Assembly: GCA_964390005.1 (NCBI GenBank)
Contig: CAYMGM010000017.1
Span: 1 to 31,126, forward strand
Source of the DNA: CAYMGM01 sp964390005
GTDB taxonomy: Bacteria > Pseudomonadota > Alphaproteobacteria > UBA9219
Reading direction: 5' to 3'
DNA length: 31,126 bases
Shown piece after piece: positions 15,073 to 24,224 of this stretch; positions within the stretch are counted from its first letter, which is position 1; each line of letters opens with the position of its first letter. The notes under the pieces are model-generated. The model had not been told where the DNA came from. It did not search any database and saw only the letters and a list, made by a program, of their open reading frames with translations. The translations under genes were made by a program, and so were the position numbers.

Positions 15073-15774
15073 ATGCTGTCTTCTTTTTCCAATGCCCCTT
15101 CCGCGGGGTTTGAAGCCTATCGGGCCGCGCGCCGTAATATGGTCGAAGGTCAATTGCGCGCCTGCGGCGTGCGCGACGAACGCGTGTTGACCGCTATGGA
15201 AGCTTTGCAGCGTGAGCCGTTCGTTCCCGCGGCCTTGCAAAGCACCGCTTATCGCGATGCCGATATCGAAATAGCGCCCGGGCGCTATTTGATGGCACCC
15301 ATGGTTTTGGCGCGTTTGATTCAGGCGGCCAACGTCTCGCCGCAGGATGTCGTCTTGGATATCGCGCCTGGCTCGGGCTATGCGACCGCTTTGTTGGCGG
15401 CGCTCGCGCGGCAGGTCGTCGGACTTGAGGCCGATTCAAGCCTTTGTGCCGTCGCACGCCACCATTTAGAACTCTTCCAGACGCAGAATGCCGTGATCGA
15501 GCAAGGCGACTTGTTGATGGGGTGGCGGGGCGACGCCCTTTACAATGTTATTCTGATCGAAGGCGCCGTTTCCTTTATTCCTGATACGCTGTTCGATTTA
15601 CTGGCCGATGGCGGGCGTTTGGTTTGTGTGTATCGCGATCCGGCTAGCTTGTCTCCAATGGGGCAGGCGCGCGTCTATGTTAAAAATGGAGACAACGTTT
15701 CACCCAAAGTGGTTATGGACGCCTATGCGCCGCCTCTGGCCGCGTTTTTGTCGCCTGGTGCTTTTGTTTTATAA
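15073..15774 (+). CDS. pcm: protein-L-isoaspartate O-methyltransferase family protein
   Basis: This 233-aa SAM-dependent methyltransferase is of the PCMT family. The N-terminal helix RRNMVEGQLRACGVRDERVLTAM and REPFVPAAL are characteristic, as is the later strand YNVILIEGAV. The SAM-binding motif I is VLDIAPGSGYATALLAAL, where classical PCMT has GTGSGYQ. The segment before it (APGRYLMAPMVLARLI) also departs from the usual substrate-binding stretch. The fold is secure, but true isoaspartyl repair activity is uncertain. The gene begins a rightward unit with rhodanese (33-nt gap) and tolC (42-nt gap), an order I know from other alphaproteobacteria. AGGAG lies about 11 nt upstream of the ATG. Confidence 0.82.
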   Translation: MLSSFSNAPSAGFEAYRAARRNMVEGQLRACGVRDERVLTAMEALQREPFVPAALQSTAYRDADIEIAPGRYLMAPMVLARLIQAANVSPQDVVLDIAPGSGYATALLAALARQVVGLEADSSLCAVARHHLELFQTQNAVIEQGDLLMGWRGDALYNVILIEGAVSFIPDTLFDLLADGGRLVCVYRDPASLSPMGQARVYVKNGDNVSPKVVMDAYAPPLAAFLSPGAFVL

Positions 15775-15807
15775 TTTTGTCATACCCTCTAAAAAAAGGA
15801 GCTAACC

Positions 15808-16134
15808 GTGGGGTGGTTTCGTTCAGGATTAAAAGATTACGAGATTGATGTCGACTCGCTGGCCGATCTTCTTCAAAAAGGCCAAAGCCCCTTTATTGTC
15901 GATGTGCGCGAGCCTTTTGAAGTCGAAGAAAGGGCCTTTCCCGGGGCCTTGAATATTCCGCTTGGGCTTTTGGACGCAAGGATGAGCGAGATCCCGACGG
16001 ACAAACCCGTTGCCGTTTTGTGCCGCAGCGGCGCGCGTAGCGATCGGGCCGTTTCGATCTTGCGCCAAAAAGGCTATACGAATGTGAAGAATATTCTCGG
16101 TGGCATGATGGCTTGGAGCCATTTGCAAAAATAA
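15808..16134 (+). CDS. single-domain rhodanese-like protein
   Basis: This 108-aa single rhodanese domain begins with GTG at 15808. AAGGAG (15796-15801) lies six bases upstream and fixes this start. FIVDVREPFEVEERAFPGALNIPLG is the CH2A motif. The active-site loop is LCRSGARSDRA with catalytic Cys72, and the six-residue loop CRSGAR fits sulfurtransferases. ILGGMMAW is the C-terminal CH2B motif. It should transfer sulfane sulfur in the cytoplasm, with the acceptor unknown. It sits between pcm and tolC in an operon-like row. Confidence 0.9.
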   Translation: MGWFRSGLKDYEIDVDSLADLLQKGQSPFIVDVREPFEVEERAFPGALNIPLGLLDARMSEIPTDKPVAVLCRSGARSDRAVSILRQKGYTNVKNILGGMMAWSHLQK

Positions 16135-16176
16135 AGCGGCAGTTCGCCGTCCGCGCCGATAAAGGAGGAAAGCCCC

Positions 16177-17580
16177 ATGATAACGGATTTTGTTTTTCAG
16201 CGCCGTGCAGCTCGGGGGCTTTGCCGTCTTTTGGGTCTTGGTGTTTTAGGGGGCGCGCTGGCGCTTTGCGGAAGCGCGCCATCATGGGCGGGCGATGTGA
16301 CGACGCTCAGCGATGCGATGGCGCTGGCTTATCAGGCCAATCCGGCTTTGGGGGCCGCGCGGGCGCGTTTGCGGGCGACAGACGAAAATGTCGCCGCTGC
16401 CGAAAGCGGCTTTCGACCCAGTTTGGATGTTGTCGGGCGGGCCGGGCAGGCTTATCAGAATCCGCCCATTGTGACAGGCGGCGACAAAAATCTTTATCCG
16501 CACGATGCGGGGCTTCAGTTTTCTCAACCGATCTTCCGCGGGTTTCGAACGACAGCGGGGATTCGTGCCGCCGAAGCCGATGTCGCAGCCGGGCAAGCGG
16601 CTTTAGCCGGGGCCGAGCAAGATTTGTTGTTAGGTGTGGGCACCGCTTATCTGGACGTTCTGTTGGGGCAAGCGACGTTAGATTTGCAGCGCCGCAACGA
16701 AGATGTTTTGCGTGAGCAGCTGGCGGCGACGCAGGGGCGCTTTGGCGTTGGCGAAGTAACCAAGACGGACATCAGCCAAGCCGAAGCGCGTTTGCAGCGT
16801 GCAGGCGCGGGCCGCGTTGCGGCAGAAGGCGCTTTGACAGCTTACAGGGCGACCTTCGCGCGCTTGGTCGGTGACATGCCGGGCAATCTTGCCGACCCGG
16901 CGTTAGAGCCCGAGGCGACGTGGACGCTAAACGACAGCGTCGCACAGGCCGAAAGTAAGAATCCCGATGTCATTGCGGCCAGTTTTGGGCGCGACGCGGC
17001 AAAAGAACGGCTGACGGTTGCCAAAGGCTCCTTGCTGCCTGAGGTAAAGTTGGTCGGGACGGCTTCGCGCGGATGGCAAGAAAGCGCGATGGTCACGGGG
17101 CGTCAGGATTCGGGAACGCTGATGGCCGAAGTTACGATTCCTCTTTATCGTAGCGGCGCCGATTATGCGGCCGCGCGGGCCGCGCGTGAAAATATAACGG
17201 GCCAGCGGCTGCTCATGGAAGAGGCGCGCAATCGCGCGCATGAACGGGCTGTTTCGGCTTGGGCGGCGCTGACGGCGGCGCGGGCGGCCATCGAAGCCGA
17301 AAAGGCCGAGGTCCAATCGACCGATTTGGCGTTGCATGGCGTGCGCGAAGAAGCCAAGGTTGGCACCCGGACCACGCTTGATATTTTGAATGCCGAACAA
17401 GAGGCGTTAGATGCCAAGGTGCGTTTGGCCAAGGCAAAACGCGATCAGGGCGTTGCGATTTTAAGTTTACGCGCGGCCATGGGCAGTTTAACGGCCGATG
17501 CTTTAAATCTGTCCGGCGCGAAATATGATGCGCGTCAGCATTTGGATGAAACGCGCGGGCGTTGGATCGGGCTTGATTGA
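16177..17580 (+). CDS. tolC: TolC-family outer-membrane channel protein
   Basis: This 467-aa protein is the outer-membrane exit duct for type I secretion systems and RND efflux pumps. AAAGGAGG lies just upstream of the ATG. A long signal peptide ends at SAPSWAGDV (about 38). Two OEP domains follow: the first starts LSDAMALAYQANPALGAARARLRATDENVAAAESGFRP, with LQFSQPIFRGFRT as the strand that enters the barrel. The second half repeats the pattern (SVAQAESKNPDVIAAS ... LMAEVTIPLYRSGADYAA), then the long coiled helices with VGTRTTLDILNAEQEALDAK. The Ala-rich helical sections form the periplasmic tunnel. The 3' end meets xthA convergently with a 2-nt gap. Confidence 0.93.
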   Translation: MITDFVFQRRAARGLCRLLGLGVLGGALALCGSAPSWAGDVTTLSDAMALAYQANPALGAARARLRATDENVAAAESGFRPSLDVVGRAGQAYQNPPIVTGGDKNLYPHDAGLQFSQPIFRGFRTTAGIRAAEADVAAGQAALAGAEQDLLLGVGTAYLDVLLGQATLDLQRRNEDVLREQLAATQGRFGVGEVTKTDISQAEARLQRAGAGRVAAEGALTAYRATFARLVGDMPGNLADPALEPEATWTLNDSVAQAESKNPDVIAASFGRDAAKERLTVAKGSLLPEVKLVGTASRGWQESAMVTGRQDSGTLMAEVTIPLYRSGADYAAARAARENITGQRLLMEEARNRAHERAVSAWAALTAARAAIEAEKAEVQSTDLALHGVREEAKVGTRTTLDILNAEQEALDAKVRLAKAKRDQGVAILSLRAAMGSLTADALNLSGAKYDARQHLDETRGRWIGLD

Positions 17581-17582
17581 TC

Positions 17583-18368
17583 TTATAAGTCGATCAACAC
17601 GGGGACGTGGTCGCTAGGCTTGGGATCCCAGCCGCGCGCTTTGCGCAGGATCTCCATTTTCTTAAGCGACGGCGCCAGATCGGGCGTGACCCAAATATGG
17701 TCTAAACGCCTACCACGGTCGGATTCATCCCAGTCTTTGGCGCGATAGCTCCACCATGAATAGAGCTTTTGATCCTGCGGGACAAAGTGACGTACGGCAT
17801 CGACAAAATGATGCGCCCGTTGCCAAGCTTCGATCTTCTCGACTTCGATCGGCGTGTGCGAGACGACGTCTAAAAGTTGTTTGTGCGACCAGACGTCGTT
17901 TTCAAGCGGGGCGATATTAAAATCGCCGACCAGGATCTTTGATCTTTTATCGGCGCGTTCCGACCAATAGGCGATGTTTTCGTCAAGAAAGCCAAGCTTA
18001 TGCGCGAATTTGGGGTTTTGAACGGGATCGGGAATATCGCCGCCAGCCGGGACATAGTAGCAATGCAATTCAACGCCGCCGTCGAGTTCGACAAAGATAT
18101 GTCTGCAATCGGCTTTGCCTTGCCAGTCTTTGGCGCCGGTAGCGCGGAAAGGCACGCGCGAGAGAATGGCGACGCCATTATAGCTTTTCATGCCCAAAAT
18201 GTGCTGATGCTGATAGCCCATTTGGATAAAGGCATCGCGCGGGAAGGCGTCGTTGACGACTTTTGTTTCTTGCAGGCACAAAATGTCAGGTTGTTTTTCT
18301 TTTAAAAAACGCTCAATCAACCCCAGGCGAAGCCGGACCGAATTGATATTCCAAGTCGCAAGGCGCAC
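17583..18368 (-). CDS. xthA: exodeoxyribonuclease III
   Basis: This 261-aa AP endonuclease and 3'-5' exonuclease of base-excision repair has the length and motif set of the Xth family. MRLATWNINSVRLRL contains Asn7, and CLQETKV contains the metal-ligand Glu34. The order continues with SYNGVAILSR, then VGDFNIAP (catalytic Asp and Asn) and RRLDHIWV, and ends with PSDHVPVLIDL (catalytic Asp-His pair). Every catalytic residue I can place is intact. It is leftward and probably downstream of lolA, with a 26-nt gap between them. Confidence 0.96.
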   Translation of the reverse strand: MRLATWNINSVRLRLGLIERFLKEKQPDILCLQETKVVNDAFPRDAFIQMGYQHQHILGMKSYNGVAILSRVPFRATGAKDWQGKADCRHIFVELDGGVELHCYYVPAGGDIPDPVQNPKFAHKLGFLDENIAYWSERADKRSKILVGDFNIAPLENDVWSHKQLLDVVSHTPIEVEKIEAWQRAHHFVDAVRHFVPQDQKLYSWWSYRAKDWDESDRGRRLDHIWVTPDLAPSLKKMEILRKARGWDPKPSDHVPVLIDL

Positions 18369-18394
18369 GAGGGCATCCTTTCTGAAAAGGCCTG

Positions 18395-19036
18395 TTATTG
18401 CCGCACCGCGCCAAAAGTCGGGGCGACAAAGTAAAACAGATTGGGATCAAGCGTGACGCCTTCGCGCGCATTTTCCAAGCTGACGCCCGTTGTGCGTCCT
18501 TGCGCATCCAACACGCGCCACTGGCGCAGCTGAAGCGGCTTATCTTCGAAAATAAGCGTCAACTGGCCTTCGCCCGGATCTTTGGTGGAATAAAGCGTAA
18601 CCTCGATCGTTGCGGCGCGATGTTCGACTTTCGAGACCGTCACATCGCCAGCCAATTTGATCGGATCGCGCAAGATGAACTCGGCCAAGCTTGAGCCGAC
18701 GGGGACGTTCGTTTGTTGTTTGAGGTCGGCGTCCCACATATGGAGCAAGGTGCCGTCTGCGACGATCAAGTCTTTCGATGGCGGATCGTACGCCACGCGC
18801 ATTTTGCCGGGGCGCAGGATCATAATCTTGCCGTGGCGCATTTCGCCGCTATCGCTGATTTGCAGAAAATCGGCTGAGACGCTTTTGAGATTATTTAGGT
18901 ATGTTTCTATCCGACCTAGAAGGGCCGTATCGGCAGCCGATAGTTTGGCAGGCGAGGGCTCGGTCACGTTTGCCGCCATAGCGGCGGGGGCAAAGGCGAC
19001 GAGAAAGAGAAAAAGGGTCAAACGGCATATTTTCAT
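18395..19036 (-). CDS. lolA: LolA-like outer-membrane lipoprotein carrier protein
   Basis: LolA shuttles lipoproteins through the periplasm from LolCDE to the outer membrane. I start at ATG 19036 because this puts a standard signal peptide at the N-terminus (MKICRLTLFLFLVAFAPAAMA); an in-frame TTG at 19072 would add 12 residues in front. The 213-aa precursor has the LolA pattern: IETYLNNLKSVSADFLQISDSG at the first strand, GKIMILRPGKMRVAYDPP, DLIVADGTLLHMWDADLKQQT, PI-rich loop, and LRQWRVLDAQGRTTGVSLEN near the end. It lacks a lipobox, as expected. It lies between the 1242-aa kinase and xthA, both also leftward. Confidence 0.92.
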   Translation of the reverse strand: MKICRLTLFLFLVAFAPAAMAANVTEPSPAKLSAADTALLGRIETYLNNLKSVSADFLQISDSGEMRHGKIMILRPGKMRVAYDPPSKDLIVADGTLLHMWDADLKQQTNVPVGSSLAEFILRDPIKLAGDVTVSKVEHRAATIEVTLYSTKDPGEGQLTLIFEDKPLQLRQWRVLDAQGRTTGVSLENAREGVTLDPNLFYFVAPTFGAVRQ

Positions 19037-19121
19037 GACGGCCAAGATGGCCGTAAATTGTGGCAAAGCCAAGGGGGAAAAGGCGCTTTCTTAGAAAAAA
19101 ATGTGCCTTTATGCCAAGGCC

Positions 19122-22100
19122 CTAGCGCCGTGAGCCGACCCAGCCTGTTTCTTCGGGGGCAAATTTATGCATCATTTCCAAAATACGGGCCGGTTTGACT
19201 GGTTTGTTGATATAGTCGTCCATGCCCGCGGCCAAGCAGCGATCTTTGTCGCCTTGCATGGCATCGGCGGTCAACGCGATAATCGGCACGTGCGTTAGGG
19301 TTTTTTCTTCATAATTGCGGATGGCACGCGTCGCTTGGAAGCCGTCCATTTCCGGCATCTGGCAGTCCATAAAGACAATATCGTAATGGTTGCGTTTGAC
19401 TTTATCGACGGCTTCGATTCCGTTTTGGGCCAGATCGACGACGCAGGAGGCTTTCTCCAAAATCGTGCGCATCAAGATCTGATTGACTTGCTGATCTTCG
19501 ACCAAAAGAACGTGAAGGCCGGGGAAGTTTGTGGGGACTTGGTCTGTATGAAGCTTTTCGTCTTTGTTGGCGGCCGTCGCTGCGATCATCGTGTGGCGCG
19601 TGACAACGCCTGTTGCAGGCAAGGCCGCTTTGTTTGTCCAAAGATACGTCAGCATATCGAAAATCTGCGAGGGGTAGAGCGGTTTTTTCATCAAGCCCGC
19701 CACGCCCTGGCCGCGCAGGTCCAAATCCTGAATATCGATGCCTTGGGCAAGGCTCAGGATCACCAGTAAATCGCTTGTTTTGGGGCGCTGCGCCAAGCTT
19801 TGAACCAGCCCCCACCAGGCGCCGCCGGGTTTGTCGACGTCGATGATGATGAAGTGATAAGGCTTGTTGTCGGCGTCTGCCGCGCTTGTCATCGAAAAGG
19901 CTTGGGCCGGATCGCGCGCAAAGTCGCAAGGGATTTGCCAGCTGTTGAAGATCGCCGCGACAATATTGCGCGACGGCGGATAGGGATCGACGACCAAGAC
20001 GCGCGTTTGCGTAAAGTCTTTGGGGGGCGCGACTTCGGGAAGCGCCGCCGGATCGCGCCGAAGCATGACGTTAAACCAAAAAACAGAGCCTTTGCCCGGC
20101 TCGCTGCGCACGCCGATGTCGCCGTCCATCATGCCCACAAGTTTTTTGCTGATGGCAAGGCCAAGGCCTGTGCCACCGAAGCGGCGGGTGATCGTTTCGT
20201 TCTCTTGGCTGAATTTTTGGAAGATATGAGCTTGTTTTTCAGGGGCGATGCCAATGCCGGTATCTTCAATCTCGACCATGACCTGCATGGTTTCTTGGCC
20301 TGTATGCGCGCGCGCGCGGATCAGGATATGGCCGCTTTCGGTGAACTTAAGCGCGTTGCCGACCAGATTGATAATGATTTGGCGAAAACGCAGCGGATCG
20401 CCAATGGCCGTGCGCGGCAAATGAGGATCAAGATCGACCAAAAGACGCAAGCCCTTGTCTTTGGCGCGGACGTACAAAAGGTCCGTGACGGATTCGATCG
20501 TGTTGTGAAGGTTGAAGGTCGTTTTTTCGATGATGACCTGACCCGCCTCGATTTTCGAGATGTCCAGAATATCGTTGATAATATCCAAAAGGGATTCAGC
20601 CGATCCGCGCGCCAGTTCAGCCCATTCCTTTTGCTGGCGCGTTAGTTGCGTGTCGAGGATCAGTGAAAGCATCCCCAAAACGCCGTTCATCGGCGTGCGG
20701 ATTTCGTGGCTCATGTTCGCCAGAAAATCGCTTTTGGCCGCATTGGCCGCTTCGGCGGCAAGGCGTGCTTGCTGCATCGCACGTTCGCTGCGCCGCCGTT
20801 CAATCACGACGATCAAGTGATTGACGGCCTCGGCGATCAAGTCGAAAAGCGCCGGATCTTCCGCCATTTCGGTTTGCGTAAAAAACTCGAGAATATATCG
20901 AACCTGTCCTTGAACCAGAATAGGAAAGGCAAATCCTGATCGAAAGCCTGCCATATGCAGTTCATGATAACGTGGCGAGTTTTGCGCGTCGTCGATGTGA
21001 AGCAGCCATAAAGGTTCTTTTGTTTCCCAGACTTTGCCGGGAAGCATCACACCATAGGGAAAAGGCATTTTGTCCGTCGCGTCTTTGATCGGCTGGAACG
21101 CTGGCGTTTCTTTCAGATGCCACAGCTTCATTGATTGGAGGGCGTTGTTGGCTTCGTCTACGACAAAGGCATGCCCCATCGGCCAATCGATATAAGTACA
21201 AATCAAATCTAAAATCGTTTGGATCGCCGTTTCGATTTCCGACGTGCGGTTAGCGGCTGCGGCAACGCTTTTTAACAAAGACGTCGCTTTGGCTTCACGT
21301 TCGGCTCTTTTTCGCGCTTCGATAATCTCGGTTTGCGCAAACTCCATCTGTCTGACGTAGTTGCGCATTTGCATTTCCATATATTCTTTTTCTGTGATGC
21401 GAATGGCCAGCGAGTTGCGCGTGGCTTCCAATTCGCGTTGCCAGCGGTGAATGCTTCGCAAAGCATAGTACCAGGCGATCAGCAGGATAAAACCGCCAAA
21501 CAAGACAAGGTACACGGTAAAATACAGGTTGTTTGCCAGAAAGCGGACTTGCTGGCTCGCGACATTATGCGTGTTCGTCGATATCTTTTGCAGATAATCT
21601 GAAAACGCTCTTCGATCGGCTTCAAAACCGGCACTAGAAAGTTCTTGATGCGCGGCTTCAAGCCCGTTTTCGTTGAGGATACGTAAAACCTTGCTTTCTC
21701 TTTGCGCCACTTTGTCACGAAGATCGTTCAGGGTACGGACATCTCCAGAGAACGAAGCGTCTTTGGCCAGCAATTGCAGTTTTTGCATGACGATGAGCTG
21801 TTGTCCCGAAAGTCGCTGATATTGGTTGAGCGCATCGGGCTGCGCGATCCTCGTTGCCGTCGTCAGGATTTCGGTTATGCGTCCGCTGGAAAAGGATACT
21901 TCATCAAACAGCCGCGAAACTTGCTGGTCGCGTTCGACTTCGCTACTCAAAAAATAATAGGCGTAGAGGCTGTTGCCTCCCATCCACAGAATCGCCAGAA
22001 GAGTTAGGGTAAAGGCAATGGCCAATAATTTACGTGGAAAAGTGTAACCGGCAACGTCGGGGTTGATATCCTCTTCTTTGTGCTTGATAGCCAAAAATAG

Positions 22101-22850
22101 CGCAGCAGCAAAAATGATGCAGACAACCAACACCACAGCCAGAATAAGTCCGGCATGGCCTTTGCCTGCCGTCATAGATTCTGTTTGAATATCGGTTAGG
22201 AAGACATTGGACAAAAAGGTCAAATGCAGCGATTGCGAGCCGATCGCCAGCGCGAGGCTGGTCGTCATGTACTTTAAAATGCGGTATAAGGTGCGTTCGC
22301 CCTGCTTCAGCGGAAAGCCGTAAAACAAGCAGGGCGCAAGGTACAAAGGCTTGAGCAAAAGAAACATAAGAACAGCCGAAGGTTTAATATAAAAAGGCGT
22401 TCTTAAGACGATACTGCTCAGCCCCGTCGCTGTAAGACCTGTGCTTAACAGCATGAGAAGAAGCGTGCCGCCGACGATCTTGGCGCGCAAACCAAAGCGT
22501 GAGGTGAAAAGATAACCAAGGGCCGCGGCGCATAGTAAAGAATATAAAAATGCGCCGACAATGACAGAAGGCGAATAGCCAAAAGAAAAACGCGCCAAGC
22601 AGCCTTCAAGATCGATAAAAGCGGCGACCCATGTGCCGCCGCCAAGGCATAAAGTAAAGCCAGCTCTGAAAAGACGCGCGTGAAAAGGCGTTTCGGCCGT
22701 TTGCGCATAGGCTAAAAAACTGATCGCCATGTACAACGCAAAACTGCCGATCAAAAAGGCGGCAAGGATAAACAAAGGGTTGAACCCATCTCCCAGCGCA
22801 ATCAGGTCAGCCGTGTCAGAAGGAAAAGCAAAAGTGAACATGCGCGCCAT
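19122..22850 (-). CDS. large multi-membrane hybrid histidine kinase (7TM-sensor-GAF-HisKA-HATPase-REC-REC)
   Basis: This 1242-aa kinase has two membrane sensor modules in tandem. Residues about 25-255 form roughly seven hydrophobic helices that resemble an MHYT-type module, with SQSLHLTFLS near 205 in place of the MHYT motif. Next, two more helices (about 274-298 and 440-463) enclose a ~140-residue helical extracytoplasmic domain like those of chemoreceptors. A coiled-coil linker (about 470-540) leads to a GAF-type domain (about 550-690), HisKA with MSHEIRTP (His715) and HATPase_c (NLVGNALKFT, DTGIGIA, GGTGLGLA). The first receiver (about 955-1075) has only one Asp in the acidic pair (VVDPYP) but keeps IIID and MKKP. 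The second (about 1110-1230) is canonical with Asp1162 in FMDCQMPEMDGF. There is no Hpt domain. It is divergent from the FIST gene. Confidence 0.92.
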   Translation of the reverse strand: MARMFTFAFPSDTADLIALGDGFNPLFILAAFLIGSFALYMAISFLAYAQTAETPFHARLFRAGFTLCLGGGTWVAAFIDLEGCLARFSFGYSPSVIVGAFLYSLLCAAALGYLFTSRFGLRAKIVGGTLLLMLLSTGLTATGLSSIVLRTPFYIKPSAVLMFLLLKPLYLAPCLFYGFPLKQGERTLYRILKYMTTSLALAIGSQSLHLTFLSNVFLTDIQTESMTAGKGHAGLILAVVLVVCIIFAAALFLAIKHKEEDINPDVAGYTFPRKLLAIAFTLTLLAILWMGGNSLYAYYFLSSEVERDQQVSRLFDEVSFSSGRITEILTTATRIAQPDALNQYQRLSGQQLIVMQKLQLLAKDASFSGDVRTLNDLRDKVAQRESKVLRILNENGLEAAHQELSSAGFEADRRAFSDYLQKISTNTHNVASQQVRFLANNLYFTVYLVLFGGFILLIAWYYALRSIHRWQRELEATRNSLAIRITEKEYMEMQMRNYVRQMEFAQTEIIEARKRAEREAKATSLLKSVAAAANRTSEIETAIQTILDLICTYIDWPMGHAFVVDEANNALQSMKLWHLKETPAFQPIKDATDKMPFPYGVMLPGKVWETKEPLWLLHIDDAQNSPRYHELHMAGFRSGFAFPILVQGQVRYILEFFTQTEMAEDPALFDLIAEAVNHLIVVIERRRSERAMQQARLAAEAANAAKSDFLANMSHEIRTPMNGVLGMLSLILDTQLTRQQKEWAELARGSAESLLDIINDILDISKIEAGQVIIEKTTFNLHNTIESVTDLLYVRAKDKGLRLLVDLDPHLPRTAIGDPLRFRQIIINLVGNALKFTESGHILIRARAHTGQETMQVMVEIEDTGIGIAPEKQAHIFQKFSQENETITRRFGGTGLGLAISKKLVGMMDGDIGVRSEPGKGSVFWFNVMLRRDPAALPEVAPPKDFTQTRVLVVDPYPPSRNIVAAIFNSWQIPCDFARDPAQAFSMTSAADADNKPYHFIIIDVDKPGGAWWGLVQSLAQRPKTSDLLVILSLAQGIDIQDLDLRGQGVAGLMKKPLYPSQIFDMLTYLWTNKAALPATGVVTRHTMIAATAANKDEKLHTDQVPTNFPGLHVLLVEDQQVNQILMRTILEKASCVVDLAQNGIEAVDKVKRNHYDIVFMDCQMPEMDGFQATRAIRNYEEKTLTHVPIIALTADAMQGDKDRCLAAGMDDYINKPVKPARILEMMHKFAPEETGWVGSRR

Positions 22851-23061
22851 CGAAGTTTAAAATCTTACAACCCGTTTTCGGTTTTTCTCAAATTATCGCC
22901 TCGTTACTTAATAGGCCTTTAACAACATTCCATGGTGTTGAGATAACATTTGTGGTTATTGCTGTATGGAGGGGGCTGGCAAATTCTTTACGAGAAAGTA
23001 AGATCCTCTCTTCTAGAAACAGATAGACGCAAAGGTCTTGATCCCAGAGGTTGGTAGCGCG

Positions 23062-24222
23062 ATGAAATGCCTCTCATTTGCTAAGTCAAAAGATGAACTG
23101 GATGCAGGCCTGGTCAAGGCGCTCAGTATCCAGCCAACGTTTGTCATGTTTTTTGCTTCGCCAGAATTGCTTGGCAATCAAGAGGTTATCGAAAAAATCA
23201 GGAAGGCTTTTGACGGGGTTGAGGTGATCGGCTGTTCAAGCGCAGCCGAAATCACGCAAGATGGGTTGTCTGAAGATACCATTGCATTTTTGGCCGTTCA
23301 CTTTGATCACGCCTTTGTGCGCGCCGTTTCGACGCCTCTTTTAAAAGTCCGTGATTCGGCTACGGCAGGCGAAATACTGGCCTCTCAGCTTAAGGCACCC
23401 AATCTTAAGGCTGTTTTTGTATTGGCCGAAGGCATGACGACGAATGGAAGCGCGCTGTTACGCGGCCTTTATGAAAATTTGCCGCGCAGCACTTTTGTGA
23501 CGGGTGGCGTTGCCGCTGATAAGGCAAAGTTTGAAAAAACCTATACTTTTCACAACGGGAAGCTTTTTTCTGATTATGTCGTCGCGATGGGGTTCTATGG
23601 CGATTCCCTTGAAATCAGTAGCGGATCCGAAGGCGGCTGGCGGCCCTTTGGTCCGGCGCGGCGTGTGACGCGTTCAGAAGACAACGTTCTTTTTGAATTG
23701 GATAACAGGCCTGCCTTACAAATCTATGACGAATATCTTGGGCGGATTGAAGACAACAGCAGTGCGGGGCGTCTGTCTTATCCTTTTGCCATTTTGCGCG
23801 AGGATCGCAGCAACGCCGGTCTTATTCGCGCAGCGCTGGGGATCGATCGCCCCAACAATGCGCTGATTTTGGGAGCAGACCTGCCGCAAGGGAGCTTGGT
23901 CTGTATGATGCATGCCGAAAATGACGGCCTTGTTCAGGGCGCGGCCCAAGCCGCAGCCGAGGCTATTCGTACGCATCCGTCGCGCCATCAAGAGGGATTT
24001 GCCATTCTTGTCAGTTGCATCGCGCGCAAACTTGTGATGGGCATCGATGTCGAAGACGAAATCGAAGCCGTGCGCGATAGTTTCGACGAAGGGACGCCGA
24101 TGGTGGGGTTCTATTCGTTCGGCGAAATTTGTCCCTATGCTAAGCAAATCAGGCCCGAGCTTCACAATCAAACGATGACGATAACCTATATAACGGAACG
24201 TCAGCCAGACAATTTAGAGTAA
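23062..24222 (+). CDS. FIST (N and C) domain sensory protein
   Basis: This 386-aa soluble protein consists of the paired FIST_N and FIST_C domains and nothing else. FIST_N occupies about 20-215: FASPELLGNQEV, VEVIGCSSAAEITQDGL, and a glycine-rich turn FVTGGVAADKAKFEKTYTFHNGKLF. FIST_C follows, with PALQIYDEYLGR, YPFAILRED, GSLVCMMHAENDG, and GTPMVGFYSFGEICPY at the end. FIST domains are small-ligand sensors (amino acids have been proposed) and usually occur next to or within signalling proteins. I prefer ATG 23062 over TTG 23038. The stop codon is two bases before the first possible start of the next kinase gene, so the two are almost certainly co-translated, and FIST probably supplies the input for that kinase. 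Confidence 0.92.
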   Translation: MKCLSFAKSKDELDAGLVKALSIQPTFVMFFASPELLGNQEVIEKIRKAFDGVEVIGCSSAAEITQDGLSEDTIAFLAVHFDHAFVRAVSTPLLKVRDSATAGEILASQLKAPNLKAVFVLAEGMTTNGSALLRGLYENLPRSTFVTGGVAADKAKFEKTYTFHNGKLFSDYVVAMGFYGDSLEISSGSEGGWRPFGPARRVTRSEDNVLFELDNRPALQIYDEYLGRIEDNSSAGRLSYPFAILREDRSNAGLIRAALGIDRPNNALILGADLPQGSLVCMMHAENDGLVQGAAQAAAEAIRTHPSRHQEGFAILVSCIARKLVMGIDVEDEIEAVRDSFDEGTPMVGFYSFGEICPYAKQIRPELHNQTMTITYITERQPDNLE

Positions 24223-24224
24223 GG

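Noticed and set aside
22923..22940. CAACA...TGTTG dyad around CCATGG between the divergent 1242-aa kinase and FIST genes
   Set aside because: The arms are only five bases and are not centred on the inner CCATGG palindrome; it is not distinguishable from chance.
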